A program made the translations under genes and the position numbers. 64,000 nucleotides of DNA from Phytoseiulus persimilis (taxonomy: Eukaryota > Arthropoda > Arachnida > Mesostigmata > Phytoseiidae), in assembly GCA_037576195.1 (NCBI GenBank), contig CM075102.1, positions 29,322,745 to 29,386,744 on the forward strand. The letters are read 5' to 3'. This document shows positions 46,507 to 59,611 of the stretch, piece after piece. The notes under the pieces were generated by a model, which was not told where the DNA came from, did not search any database, and was given only the letters and a program-made list of their open reading frames with translations. Numbering within the stretch: position 1 is the first letter of the stretch; each line of letters begins with the position of its first letter.

Positions 46507-47148
46507 ATGCAAGCTAAGCACGTTCGAGCTGACGCCGTTCGGCGCTACCTTTTGCGGGAAGTAAGTCAGCCCGCAGCAAGTGACCGAAACGCATGGCACT
46601 GTCTTCAGTCTAACGACGTTTATCACGGGGAAATCCCGCTGAGTCGGCGAAACGTAATTATTCCAGCGAGGCCATATAAGCCGATCCCTCCAGAAGGCCA
46701 ACTGATTCACGAATGGAGAAGAATCAAATGCTCGACCTGGAACGCACCGACGGACACAAATCACAAACTCCCTTCGAAACAAAAAGATCTAGCCGAAAGA
46801 GTGCTATTTAGGAGAAATTCAAGCGACCTCATGGATCTTGCTGCGGATCGTGAGAAACCAAGTCAACCGACTGATTCCAGCAAATCGACCCTTTTCATGT
46901 TTAAGAGAAGAATCGATGAATTTCAGCGAAAGCTCTCGGCAGGCCCAGCGCAGGAGCCAATACGACTCTGCGCACCAACCATGGCTTGCCACGAATACAT
47001 AGAGGGTGGTCATCTTAAGTCGAGAATTTCCACGCCCTCTCCCTCTTGCTCATTGGCGAAAGCTCCAGTTCCACCTTCTAGGACGAAACACTGGAAAAGC
47101 TCGAATTCGGGAGAAGGGAGATGTCGGATTGACCCGGCAACTTCATAG
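46507..47148 (+). CDS. Unidentified 213-codon ORF with ATG start
   Basis: ATG at 46507 begins a 213-residue hypothetical protein that stays open across a region with no other long + strand frame. It is hydrophilic, without a signal peptide or membrane segment. It includes a helical, charged segment (MFKRRIDEFQRKLSAGPAQE) and a Ser/Pro-rich tail. No domain is recognised. A frame this long is expected less than once by chance in the window, which gives it slight support. Confidence 0.2.
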   Translation: MQAKHVRADAVRRYLLREVSQPAASDRNAWHCLQSNDVYHGEIPLSRRNVIIPARPYKPIPPEGQLIHEWRRIKCSTWNAPTDTNHKLPSKQKDLAERVLFRRNSSDLMDLAADREKPSQPTDSSKSTLFMFKRRIDEFQRKLSAGPAQEPIRLCAPTMACHEYIEGGHLKSRISTPSPSCSLAKAPVPPSRTKHWKSSNSGEGRCRIDPATS

Positions 47149-50100
47149 TCGGGTGGTCTGTACCATTCTAAGGACTTTTCGCGATCGGGAAACAAATCGA
47201 ATTCGGCTTTCCTGAGGAGATACGAGGGAATCGCATCGGGGACGAGATTCTGTCAACGGATCAGCGATTTTTGTGAGGTTGATGAGATTGGTCACCAATT
47301 CCGAGCTCTCGATCGAACCTCGCCATTTCTTTAGCGAGTAAATGGAATCCTTTCTCGCATCCGATGGGACCGATTCAAGCTCGATCGGCTGACTTGAGAC
47401 GTTTCTCTGGCAGTTTCGTGGATTGAGTCGAAAAAATTGTAGTTTCCGAGCCCACCTTAAGAATGCCATTATCGACCGATTGCTGCGAGTCAAGAAGAAA
47501 AAGATGCGTCATCCTCTCAGCCATCGATCGCAAAAGTAATCGGATCATATTTCGAGGAAGGAAGGATAAGAAATTCTTTGCTTAAGTTGACCACCGTGTA
47601 TATACGCCTGACCACCTGGCAGCGAACTGGAGCAGAGGTTCCATATTATGCTCCAAGGAGGGATGGGAAGAACTTTCGCGTGTCCTTGCGCGCATTGATT
47701 CGGGGTTGAGGTATTCCGTTCTGTCCTATTTCAGGCAGGAGGCCGACACCGTTCAGTCAATGATACTTGAGCGGTAATCCAACATGGCTATAACTGAAAA
47801 TCTCCTGAGAGAAGAGTAATTCATACACAAGAATCGTTTGCGTTTGCTCCCCGCTGATCGACAGGATATTCCGTTCCGCCGCCGAAGCAGACTCCAAGAA
47901 ACCGCGTACAAGATGGGCTTCACTGAAGACCTAAAGAAAATTTCGGTCGAAATTCCGTGATTTGGGACATTTCATTGTTCGTATCACATGCGTAATGATT
48001 CACTTCTTCGCGACTCCTGCCACGCCCTAAATGCTAACCAGACCACACTAACCAAGGAAAAGAATTACGTTTTCATTAAATTTCTCGATATGTTTTCCTT
48101 CGAGGCATCTCTAAGATCGAGAGTCTTTTGACCAAGCGCTCAACATCGGAGGCCCCACCTCAGAGAATAAAATAGTCGCGTCGATTCCTCCATATTTTCA
48201 TTTATGTCGGGCCGACAACTTCTGGGACCGTGCTCTCTTCTACATATGTTCTGGAGGTTTCAAAACATGTCATATGAGCCTTCTTTGGTCTCTTGTCATA
48301 TTCGTTCAAGTCGCGATCCAGGATCGAAAAGTTCGATTCCGCCAATCAAACCGTCTGCTGGGCAACCCCGCCAGTTGACTCCTCCAAAAACTCTCAAAAA
48401 GCCTCTCGAAAATGTGTGTTCGGCAAAGTACGATCGCGGTTCTCGAGTTTCTCAATATTTTCCGAACGAGTACCAACAGGGGGAATTCAGGTCAGAAGTT
48501 TCCGTACTTCCCCGGCTATTGGTTATATCTCGGTGATAGATGATCTGATTTCGGACTTCTTCTTTCTTATCGACAGCTGGAAGGATAGCTTATCTCGGTC
48601 ACTGAGTCGCCAAAAGCGGGCGACATACGCGTTCTACAGAGAGCCCCATTTCTTTCATATTCCAGCTGATCGGGTTTCTTCGGGTGTACTTCCAAGCAGG
48701 GAAGGATACTGGCCTTATGCATCAAGATAAAAAAAATCGTTGATCCCTTGACAAAATCCCCTCCTCTCTGCCTTTCTCCCCGGATTTCTTCGAGAAACCG
48801 AGTTTGAAAGAAACTCCTGTGGTATAAATTCCTCAAATTGATCCGAAGTAAGCGTATATGGAGTTGCCAACTCGATCAAATAAGTTTGTTCTTCCAACCG
48901 AAAATCACGCGTGGAGGAAGACCTTTTGGGGATGAAAGGAAATGTCTTCGGGTCGATGCAGCAACTTCATGGACTCGTAGTTAGGATCAATTCGAGAACT
49001 TGACACCAGCGATTTTTTCTCTCGAATGTTTAAGCTGATACGATGGCTCGCCCCTCTACGAGCTGTGAACCGACTTCTGCGCGAATCGATGTGTGGGGGC
49101 GGTATCATTTTCCGCGTCGAATCACAACCCGACGAACCCCAACGGGAGACATTTGTCGTCTCTACGGCCGATTAGAAGAGACTTCCTGAGGAGAAGGCGT
49201 TTACCTTGATCTGCTTCCTGACACACAACTCTCGACCGACGTGCGCGATTCAAAGAGCAGAAACCTTTCATCCTTCCAGCTGTCTATCGGGAAACAACAT
49301 CATATTCTCCATGTACCCCATATACCTAAACTGTCCACTCTATACATCTGGAGCAATATGCTCAATGCAAGATTTAAGCCCACACGAAATAGTGTTGGGT
49401 GGTGAAGACGTGCTCGTTGAGGAGTGAATGGGATTGATCAATGCGCTGAAAATGGGGGTCTCGGGAGTCCGTTTGATGAGCTTTCTTTGAAGTTTCCGAT
49501 TCAACGTCTTCGAGCCGTATTGAGAAGACAGCACGCAATCTGATCTTGCGGTTCAAAGTTCCGTCAATCTAGTTGTCATACTTCCTCATGTTTCAAAAAC
49601 GAGGAATAATTCTATCGGGGGTTATTCTACTTTACGTTTCTGATTTGAAGGAGGATCGATGGAACGCGACGGAAGACCCAACGAGCACGAGCTGTGACGA
49701 GGGATCATTGGGCTCGCGGAGCGCGGCCGGCTGGTAATGTGAGAAGTTAGGATCATAATCTGAATTGAAGAGCCGAGTTCCATAATGTCACAATTCGGCT
49801 TTCTCGGTTTCTGAGAGCAACGAAAAACTGTGGTTTTTCGTCCACTCGTTAACACAGTCGCAACACTATCGAGTTCTGTGAATAGCGATCGGAATTTCGC
49901 GCGGGAAAACGGTCAAACCAGAAATCGTCCAGATGGGAATAAGAGGTTTCGGATCTGGAAACCTGAAATCTTCACAACTGTATGCATAAGTTCACTTACG
50001 CTTTCGAGCTCGGACTGGATGTCGATGTTCGTTAGAGAGAGCGAACTGGGTTCCGACGACATTGATAGTATGTGGGGGACACAAATTTCGTTTTGTGCAC

Positions 50101-50181
50101 CGCAAGAATTTCCTAGCCTTACTTTCGGTCTTCCGATACAAATGCCCGATTTTCCTTTGCTGAAAGAACAGAGGACGAAAA
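47149..50181. other. No gene recognised
   Basis: AT-richer DNA with short ORFs. An AATAAA at 48176-48181 (+ strand) has no assignable gene. Confidence 0.5.
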
Positions 50182-50256
50182 CGATTTCAGGATTTTTATA
50201 TATTCTATAGTGTGGGATATCGGTGCCTACGATATTCCGCAGGAATCCTGAAATCG
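50182..50256. repeat. 13-bp perfect inverted repeat with 49-base spacer
   Basis: CGATTTCAGGATT at 50182-50194 is the exact reverse complement of AATCCTGAAATCG at 50244-50256. The spacer is AT-rich. This might be part of a small decayed inverted-repeat element, but no target-site duplication is visible. Confidence 0.5.
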
Positions 50257-53200
50257 GTGATTTCGGAGATGTGACGTTTCGGAACCAAGTACGCACTGAC
50301 CGAGGCCTGGAGAAGGTTCTCTCTTCGCAACGATGCTCGTCTGAGGAGTCCGATATTCTGCGCAGCAGCTTCGAAGCTAACGCGTGCTCTGATGCAGGTG
50401 GAATCCCACATCCGTGAAATCTTTGGTTCGATCCTATCCATTCAGTGTCCTCCTCCAGACTCGAATACGATTATTTTCGGCAGACCTCATTGGGAGAATC
50501 GGGATCGGTGGATGGAACACATTTCAGTCGTTTTCTCATAAAGAAGACGAGAGCATAGTGCAATGGTTCTCGAGCTTCTCCGGCTTCCAAAACTATGGGT
50601 GCATCCTACACCACAAGACAATCGAGGCCTCTCCCATCGCATTTCCACTTCCTGTTTGAGTTCCGGTCTCCTTCTGAGACGACCACACTCCTAGATGAGG
50701 GCAGTGATTCGGAGTTCTCTGCAATAAGTCATCTGTCCCTCATTATTCGGAAGAACACGCCAACTTATCATCTGGCTCATTCAAACCCATCTTGTGACAC
50801 CCAGTTTGGGAACCCCGTGCATGCTGTATGCTCTTGGAGTGGTTGAGGTTCACTGATACGAGAGCCTTTACTGATACAAAAGTTCACCAGGACGCTGTCT
50901 GCTGTTTGTGCAAACGCATTTTAAAGTGATTCCTGCGTAGAGAATAACTGTCATCGAATATTGATGCGTGAAGTGATCTTCGACATTTATGGTGGACGTG
51001 GCGTCGAACCTCAACGTGGAGAGATCCTCGGAGTGCACGTAAGAACTGGGTAGGAGCCGTTGCTTCTTTGCTATGATCAATGAGTCTGTTTTCGCAAGGG
51101 AACACAGCTTGAACATCAGCCATGATTTCTTCCAGGATCTTCCTGTCTCCTATATCAGATCGATCCTTCGTTTCGCCCTTGCGTCCAATAAATCTGGGCC
51201 AGCTGTGATGCAACCAATCCCGACCGCGATGAATTCGAATGAGAAATATTACGGATTTAGTCGGTCCCGCGCGAATCATTCCAGGTCCCTCCAGGTGTGG
51301 AATCATGAAGATCAGAGCATGAGGGTTGGCTAGGTTTGATACATGTGAACTGGATTAGTTCATGCACCAATCATTGATAACGCGTTGAGCGACGACCGGA
51401 GGAACACGAGAGTCTACAGAGAAAACGGACGCTTCGACCGGCGTTAAGAGGGGTGCGCCAAGCCTAACGGGAAACGCGAGCCACGATAGGTCGAGTGGTA
51501 CAGATGACCGCATCCCCCGGCCCATCGTCCAAACGCGATTAGAACCACCTCCAACAAACGAAGGCAACAGCTGAGGCTATTCAGAGAAGCTGTTTGGATC
51601 GCTGACTTGCAAGCAGGGCTCACAGCGTGTCGTCAAGAGGGGTTCGGAGGGCGCACACACCTTCTTACCACCATCACTGGCCCGCGCCGCTGCGGCATGC
51701 AGCAATTCAACCCGACGTCGGGACGAACAGTCCGAGCCGCCGACTCGTCATCATCTCTGACCTCGAACGGCCACAAGGCCTTAGAATGTGTGATGTGGAT
51801 AGATTTTGATTGTCTGCACGATTCGGTGGACGGAGCTTGACATGCCTGGCAATGGTATCGGTGGAGGAACTCGAAAGCTAGGAGAGATGGAGAAGTCGCC
51901 AGGGTATTGGCGGTCGGTGAATATTCTCGGGGATGTCAGCGATGATGGCTTGAATCTATCGACTCATTATACGGACCCAAGTGAATGCATGAAATCTGAG
52001 CATTTCGTTCCGACAAATGATTAGATTGACTTTGAGACTCGGGACATGTCTGTAGATTAGCATAGTAAGCCCCGCGAGAGACCAAATCAGCTCACGCGGT
52101 GCCCATCAGAAACAGAAGCTTTTTCAGCTGTTTTGCATCCAGAGTGACAGCCAATCTGAATTATAAAACCCCTTCCTCACCCTCCCGTAGACGGGAAAAA
52201 ATTGACGAGAGTTGGCCGCGGCCGACTCGCCTATGTATGAGAGCATCCTGCATGGAATACAGTGCGCTCGCATAGGATTCTTGCATTTGATCCACGAATC
52301 AGGACGTTCAAAACGGAGCGACAGTGGAGATGCTTCCTTAGGATGTTCGATCACCGTCAACTCCGCCTAATGGGCGCCTCAGATAATAATTGGATCATTC
52401 GCGTATTCGAAAGTTCACCGAATCCCCCGACTTCCTATCGAAGCGACCCCCAAAAATCGGATCCAGCTCCCGACAAGTCGAGTCGTCTCACACCTCGGCT
52501 CCACGAACCATTCTTGCGAGATAGATTAGTTCGTGCGTTCAGAAGAGGATGTCTCGTTCTGTATGCATATCTTTCAACTATTTTTCCACTTGACCAACCG
52601 TAAGAGTAGGGTGTGGCCAGCTCCAAGTTTTTGGAAACATCGAAATATCAGAAGCTCCGGATGCATTGTGTATGATTCGCGGAAATCAATAAACGGAAAG
52701 TACAGTCGGCATCAAATGGATGAATATACGAAGTCATTCTGTGACCCGCCCGAGTATGGGGGAAACCTCGGAATATGACTCAGTTACGCATCCTCGATTA
52801 GATTGAGATAAACTGAGCCGACTCGAGTCGAACGGAAGTCTCTCAGCTCAAGCGGCGGAATTCACACAATTTCTGTCTCACTCACTCAGATCTGAAATTT
52901 GAGCGTCCTCCGGTGATTTTTGGGGGTCCCGCTCTATCGGACCGATACGGTCCGTGGCTGATGGTTTTCGAGTCAGCGGAGTCGACTGAATATCTCTACT
53001 AATTACGATCTACGAGCTGATCCCTCCAGAGTTTGTTGGGGCAGCTCTGATTCCCAACAGCTCGGAACAGGATTCATACTTTTGTCACTGCCTCCCGATT
53101 CAGTGGTTCATCTCACTGACTTTCGATGCATTGGTAGTTTTGGTAATCAGAACTTGGCTCCTGATTCGGAGACCGAGTGACTTCGCTGCCATTATGGATA

Positions 53201-53620
53201 TCGATCGATGTTAATGTCCGAGGACCATGCGTTGAAGCCGTTGGTCACGATCGACATAGTCTCGCATGTCCAGACTGCACTCATCGAGAATCCAGTCGAC
53301 GCTAACTCTCTCCCAGGGATCGTGTGGCAATGCGATTTCGTGTGCTCAGAACAACTTGGTCAGATCATTGGCCGATGGTTGTTGTTTACCGAGTGCGTGG
53401 ACAAATCGTCCTCCGGCTCGTTTGCAGCTCGGAAAGTTACGGAAGCGAATTAGGCTGAGGACCGTGGCTGGAATGGATGACTAGATTGCCCCGAGAGCCA
53501 TTACCACCTGAGCTCATCTCTACGGTCGCGGTCGCCGACAGCTAGTCTAGATTGGCTTGTTCAGCCGTACATAAATACATAACGGCTCCGTCCCTTCCCC
53601 TAGCACCCCCGCACGCAGCG
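50257..53620. other. No gene recognised
   Basis: Short ORFs without motifs. One at 51841-52024 (ATG, 60 codons, + strand) has plausible composition only. Confidence 0.5.
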
Positions 53621-53911
53621 TCATCCATTTTTTCTTTCCTCCGGCTGACGTAATAAAAGCAAGGTTTTACGAGATGTCATACCGTCGAGAACTCGCTTTG
53701 GCTCTAGAAAACTAGACGGCAGCTGACCGCCCCAGTTGACGGCCGGTGCTTCATCATTGATAACTTCCTGATGGACGACAGTGTCGCTTCCTGAGTGTGA
53801 TGGGTCTTCTCTTTCTTCTCGCGGCTGTCCTCCGACTTCTTTTCTTCCCACTCGGTCCGCGGGTAGTTTTCGGGTGCAGCCTTCCCCTGTGTCTGCGATC
53901 ATGTGCTCCAT
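53621..53911 (-). CDS. Candidate small ORF, 96 residues
   Basis: ATG in a good context (GTCATGG) opens 96 codons. The centre is strongly charged (QPREEREDPSHSGSDTVVHQ) and is followed by EAPAVNWGGQLPSSFLEPKR, which reads like natural protein. No signal peptide, domain or flanking splice signals were identified, and length is in the chance range. Confidence 0.15.
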   Translation of the reverse strand: MEHMIADTGEGCTRKLPADRVGRKEVGGQPREEREDPSHSGSDTVVHQEVINDEAPAVNWGGQLPSSFLEPKRVLDGMTSRKTLLLLRQPEERKNG

Positions 53912-54280
53912 GACACTTCAGCCTGACATTTGACTCGTGGCCTTTAGCCACTTCCGACTTTTCCCCCGCCCGGTTGGCTCATCGCGCAGAACTTGAGTAG
54001 CGGAGGATGTTTTTTGCATCCGTAGAGCGACCAGTGCTCGAGTGGAGGGACGAATTTCCTTTTCCTCGCGAGGTCGAGACGCAGACACTCTTGGGAATCC
54101 GAAGGAGAATTAGAAAACTCTCATGACCTCCAACGGATTGACGTCCCCCGCCTTACTGGGCGTCTTCGTGCACCGAACAAGTGTCTGGAGTTCCATGCTG
54201 GAAAGCTACGGGCAGCTAATGGTTCGACAAACGGTTTTCTATTCGGCTGCGTGCATTCACATAAAGTGCTCGCTGTGGTC
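53912..54280. other. No gene recognised
   Basis: Short spacer without a recognisable feature. Confidence 0.5.
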
Positions 54281-54523
54281 ATGTCGTTAACGCAGCGGGA
54301 ACCGCAACTGCTCGTCGAAACCGATGGTACGACGCAGTTTCAGTTCGAGGAGCCGAAACTCTGGGTCCGAGGGGTTCGAGGCTTCACGCTCGAGACGAGA
54401 CACGCACGCTCTTTAAATGGTGTCGGTATTGACCTAGGCTCCGTCGAGTTCTCTCACTCAGAAGATTCGATTACGGCTAGCTGTTCTCCTGTATCAGAGC
54501 CGAAATTTGCACGTACGGCATAG
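54281..54523 (+). CDS. Candidate ORF or exon, 80 residues
   Basis: ATG opens a frame starting MSLTQREPQLLVETDGTTQF and then EEPKLWVRGVRGFTLETRHA, with C/G-ending codons in its first half. It ends in TAG at 54521-54523. The quality drops in the second half. No family is recognised. It is listed because the codon pattern of the first half resembles that of the receptor gene. Confidence 0.15.
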   Translation: MSLTQREPQLLVETDGTTQFQFEEPKLWVRGVRGFTLETRHARSLNGVGIDLGSVEFSHSEDSITASCSPVSEPKFARTA

Positions 54524-55981
54524 CAGAACGATATTTTCAGGATGTGAGGGGCTCCCCGATAGAAGAACGGGAACAACTCTTACAGTCCGACTGGCGCGCT
54601 GACACAATTGGCGGGAGGTGCATGTGCGCAAACCACGACGAGAGCAAGCTGCTAAGCGGCAACCCGCAACCACGGTCCCCCTAACCACGTCTTCCCACGG
54701 GAATGAGAGACGACGTGAGACGCGGAACAGCAGTCCGAGGATAGAAAAAGAAGAGAGGGAACACTGGACCGTCTGAGCGACAGGGAAAAACCCAGAGGAG
54801 ACCTGGTCGCAAGGGGCCGATTAAGGGCCATAATCAACAGATGTGCGCAGTTGGGGTTAGCAAGCAGCAGGTCGTTGTTGAGGATACTTAGCCGACAACC
54901 GCAGCCTGCCGTTCTCAGCGCCGTTCCTCCCGCCCCGCATGCTCCTGGACTCACACTCGACAGTGGACATATTTGCACTCTTTTGACGTTGTTCCCAACA
55001 GGGCCACCGACTCCGCCGAGCTAGGCAACAACGTAAGAAAAGAAGCTGCAAACGAGATCGAGCGTAGCTGCACTGACAAAAACGAAATTGCAAGAAGGTA
55101 GGAGCAGGTGGGAGCTGACTCTGTAACACAACGACCGGGAAAAAATGCCGAAAGTCCGACGGCTCGCCCTGAGGGAACCAAAGTTCAGAGTGAGTCCTGC
55201 TTGCTTCCCTTCTCGTCGGCTGCTTGTGTAAAAGTTAGTGAGTGAAAGAGTGAGGCAGATGATGGAAAACATCAATTTTGCGCTGCTGGCCGACGTGTCA
55301 CTTCCTGCCCAACTTCCTGTAAAGCAGAGCTTTCCAGGTAGAGAAAGCCTGGCGCACAGCATTAATATTTCTTTTCAACATTCGGAACATCTCTCGACGT
55401 GCACCTTCACCGACATCCACCGTTGCTGCTGCTGCCGCCGCCGCCGCAGCCGCCGCCATAACCATTGCCACGACCGCGATGGCGACCGCCACGACCGCGA
55501 CCGCAGCCAAAGCCGCCGTTGTCGTTACCCCCACCTTCACAGTACCCTAAGGGGGCTCGATCGCGGATCCGATGTGAAGAACACCAAGCGCGACAACGGA
55601 CTGCAGTGGATCAAATTCTGAATTAGCGAATCTGTTCCTCTGGGGATCGCCGTGGGGTGGGGTACATCTGTTCGTCTTCGTTGTGATCCTCCTCTGCTCT
55701 GTTCTCTTCTACAGCGCATCTCCCGGCTCCCACTTATTTTCCTGCGCGAAGAAGATGAGTTTCTACTCAGCTGTCACGGACTCTCGTGCGTGTAGAATCT
55801 GGAGAATATTTGGGTTTGAATTCCGTTTTCTGTTCACCCGTCGACGACTGACCCGTCGGGCGACGTCTGTCTTGTACGTCTAACCACAAAGCTCCAAGCA
55901 AATCCAATCATGTTCCAGCCAGCTTCAGCTGCTTCTGTCTTGAACTTCTTCCCGAGCGAGGCCGCATCCCTCTGGTCTTAG
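54524..55981. other. No gene recognised; GCC/GCT-rich tract
   Basis: At about 55424-55520 CTG and CCG trinucleotides are repeated (TGCTGCTGCTGCCGCCGCCG and more). They would encode a polyalanine run on the - strand (frame 55298-55540) or Cys/Arg-rich sequence on the + strand. Either could be untranslated sequence. Confidence 0.45.
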
Positions 55982-56122
55982 ATGGAGCTCCCGAGGATTC
56001 GGCTCCCCCAATACGGGTGGAACAGTGACCCGCGGATCCTTCTTGGGTGTTTCATCGAAGACGAGTCGACCGGGAAGTACATTGTGAGGAGTGACACTAT
56101 CCTGATTTCTGTGGAGCCTGCA
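55982..56122 (+). CDS. Candidate exon beginning with ATG after a splice acceptor
   Basis: A pyrimidine-containing tract ending CTCTGGTCTTAG (AG at 55980-55981) is followed at once by an ATG frame. It reads MELPRIRLPQYGW and then CFIEDESTGKYIVRSDTILI, and a possible donor lies at GCAG|GTGCCG near 56122. The frame remains open to 56317. Composition is clearly protein-like, but no family is recognised. Confidence 0.2.
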
Positions 56123-56317
56123 GGTGCCGGATGGTTACGAGAAAGTCACTGCGTAGACTATTCCGAGAAGGAAAGCGGAAAGACGGATCTCTACTCGGTG
56201 TTTCTCTCGCAAACATGTCTAGCCTGGCCAGGCTCCAGTTCGGACAGAGATGAGACGACGGAGAAACAGAAGGGCCGCTGCGAGGCACAGGAAAGGGACC
56301 GAAGCGCAAGAAGGTAG

Positions 56318-57022
56318 GCGTCCGCGCCTCGGGTTCACGCGGTAGGAAAGGCTGGAGCGGGCACAAAAAGGGACAGAGAGGAAGCTGAGGCGGGGTAAGA
56401 ACAGGGCCCCAGATGGGAGGACTGGAGGGCTCACTAAGAACAACGCCACATAGCTGGTGCTGTTATTGCTATCATCAATCTCCGCCAATTGGCCCTGCCT
56501 GTTTCCTGTTGTGTGAGGAGATCGCTCCTGCGACCAACCGCATATTATCTCGGTGAGAACATCGCATGAAGTGAGAGATAGGAACGTGGGAGAGAAGTCA
56601 GCGCGATTTGTCGTAGACAGAGTCGGCGGCAGCTGCTGCTGATTGTTTCCGTCTAATGTTTGTTTAACAATCGAAGGGTTGCTCCAATGAGAGGAGTCTG
56701 TTGCAAGCGTTGCGTAACGGAACGACGCCATCAAGGAGCTCATCGTGCGCATTGGACTCATTGCCCTCCACGACGTGAACGTTCGTTTTCTGTCTTCGAT
56801 CCTCCTTATGGGGGACGCACGCTCGGGCACATCCAAAAACCATCACAACGATGCCACGGTAATGAAACGTAACGGGAAAAACTCGGCCAGTCGGAGATCC
56901 AACATCCAGGGCGAGCTGATGGGAAATCAACGAATGGATGCTTGATTCGATTGGGAACTCAACGACCAGGCATCACCCCTCATTCCCGTCGGTAATACGA
57001 CCTGCTCGGGCTTGTTCTCTTC
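56318..57022. other. No gene recognised
   Basis: A 205-codon - strand frame covers 56219-56836. It is without a motif and overlaps the exon candidate on the other strand. Confidence 0.4.
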
Positions 57023-57041
57023 GGGGGGGGGGGGGGGGGGG
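57023..57041. repeat. G19 homopolymer
   Basis: Nineteen consecutive G residues followed by CGGTG. Such runs are length-unstable and prone to sequencing error, so the true length is uncertain. Confidence 0.85.
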
Positions 57042-59595
57042 CGGTGAATGGCGTCAGCAGTTTATTCGGGTTCTGAAGCCCAATCTCCAGTTCACGGTCC
57101 GGAAGAAGTGCATATTCGAAGATGGAACGCAACGTATGGGAGGACCGAACTGAAACCAGGAGTCGAACGTACGTTCTCCGTTGGGCCTAGCCCTCGAAAC
57201 TGTCTCTGGAATTGAAGCTGCGTCCCGCTGGCGGCCGCTCCAGCGAGGAATTCGGACGAGCGTTCGAATGTTCGCTTGCACGCATGCGCGTTCAAGAGTA
57301 GTAAAAATGAATGGCGACTCGGAATTGCGTCCGCGCGGAATTGTTTCGATAGACCTTATTCTTGAATAGGGAGCAAGTTTTGACGGCCGGACCGAGTCGG
57401 GGAATGGAGAAGTAAATGCGGAGGGAGCCAGGGAGATAGAAAATTGCTCTCTGTTTCATGAATATTAAATCAATACGGCGGTTTCAGCTAAACAGCGCAC
57501 ACTTGTTGTGGAGCAGGGTGACAGGACGCCCTTGCTCGTGTCCCGCTCAGCGCAAGGGAACGATATCTACTTGAACGCCAAAGCCGCCAGTTTGCACCAG
57601 CTTTCCGTCATGATAGACTGTTTGACGAAGTGGAAGTTTTCAAGACTTTCGTCAGCCGGTTCGAAATCTCAGGAGAGCGGATCGGGCTAGAGGTCGCTGA
57701 GTTAGTTTAAGAGTTCAGAAGCGCGTTCCATCCAGCCAGATATCCTCTGGGGGGAAGATGTCGAATGCAACACCGCTCCATAATTGGACTTCTTTCCGGA
57801 AAATGTCTGAGCGATGGGTTCGGTGGCATCTCTTGAAGGAGTGAGAATATAACGTGCATCGCGGAGACCTGGCCGAAATTGCGGGTTCCTTCCGATGCTC
57901 ATCGGGACGTCGGTCGAATCATCTCGGCAGCGATCTTACTTGGGAGAGGAGCTCAACTCAGGAAGGATGACAAGGGTCCGCTCCGAAGATTTGCGGACGA
58001 CTCTGGAGACAAGTGGAATCACTGGAAGTTTGAGAGCTTGAAAAGCCTTCTTTCCACAGTGATATGAGTTGTGAAATCATCGGTCGCTCTGCAAAAGCGG
58101 AGGCGGCGGCGACAACTGCGAGATTTCCGTTCGTTGCTGGAAGCTGAGGTGAGGCCATGTCAACAATTGCTCCTTGTAGCTTAGCTGAGGGAGGCGCTTG
58201 TTTGCTCAAAGACGTTCAGAGCTCTCCCGGCCGCCATCTCTCCCACTCACTTCAGTCAGCTCTTCGGAGACTCTTCCTTTCTCAAAATGCCTTTTCCGTT
58301 CCCTGCGCCAATATTGGCTGCGAAGCAGCTCGATATCGGATGGTGGAGAATATCAGCTATTTCTATGTATGTTGAATAGTGGCACAACGATGCTTTTCGG
58401 TGGGCTAGCGGAAATGAAGCGACCGCTTTACGGGTGTGCCAACAGCAGGAGATTGTCATTTGGAGTCGGCCGGGGAAGTGACCCAAATCCCGCTGGAAAC
58501 GGAAACGCTGGTTTTTGATTCTGGAATCGTGGAGCTGTAAGTCTCCGAGGATGCCACTGCTGAAACAGCCGCAGTCGCTCTTTACCGATCGGCTGAGGAG
58601 AAAAAATGTGTCTGGAAGAAACGTTTCGGCCTCAAAAAAGGTTGCGGCCTGCGAAAAAGCCTCCTCGGTCGTCGGAGATTGTCGATCTTCGGCAGAGCTT
58701 AAATGAAGGTTTCCTTAGTTTCATTCCTCGCTTCGTTCGTCGCATCGGCCAGCCACCGATCACTGTTCTTGATGGCTGCTCTATCGGAAAGTGTCTTCGT
58801 TCTATGGCTTCCACGGCTTCAAGTGAGAGAATGAGGGCTAAAGCCCTGAAAGCAGGAAGGAAACAGTATCAGCCGAGAAGCGCTAGAGGAGTCAATAGAT
58901 TCGTACGTGGTACTTTCATTTATCTCACCAGAGCCCCGGCGGCTCCCAATCGAGGCCGCCAAACGACCGTTCTCGATCAGAGTGGCTCCTCAGATCGCCT
59001 CGTCACCCCGACCTGGTGGGCTTCTCGAGTTCCGCGTTTTATGTGCGTCATCGAAATATCAATAACTCGTACTCTACTCTCGACAGTCTAACTGTTTCCC
59101 GATATCGCTGCGTTCCCGACTGGATATCCTCCGTTTATTTCCAGTTTCTCGCGGATCTTCGCACCGCCTCAGAGTTCCAGAGAGTAGACGGAAGCCGCGC
59201 GGGTCTACTTCAGCGCGTTCCCTCTCCAAAACTCAAATTCACGGAGGAGCTGGGAGACAACCGTCTCCAAGCCGGGATGTGGTATTATCAGCCGATGAGA
59301 TCCGGAATTGCGCCAGGCGTTGGAAACTGTGGAACCGAGGACGTCGAGCCGGAGAGGAGTGGAGCGCAGCGGATTTGAGAGTCGGTCACGGTGTGATTTT
59401 CCCGCGCCGTTCGATCTGCCGTGGATCCCCGAAAAATGCGGGAAATCTCCTGAACGATCTCGACCCGCCCGAGCGACGGAATGCGGCGGCGATGAAAGAG
59501 AAAAGGAGAAAGCCGGAAAGTTCAAGTGTGAGAGTTATATTCGCAATTCCACCATGTGGAGAGAAAAAAAGTAATATTTGTGACGAGATTGCGTT
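57042..59595. other. No gene recognised
   Basis: ORFs up to 161 codons (58606-59091, + strand) are present without motifs. Confidence 0.45.
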
Positions 59596-59611
59596 CCCCA
59601 CCCCCCCCCCC
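59596..59611. repeat. C-run (CCCCA then C11)
   Basis: Four C, one A, then eleven C. This is a second homopolymer tract in the right-hand third of the window. Confidence 0.85.

Noticed and set aside
55298-55540. Polyalanine-encoding - strand ORF
   Set aside because: The alanine run comes from a CTG/CCG trinucleotide-rich tract. There is no flanking domain or splice evidence of coding.
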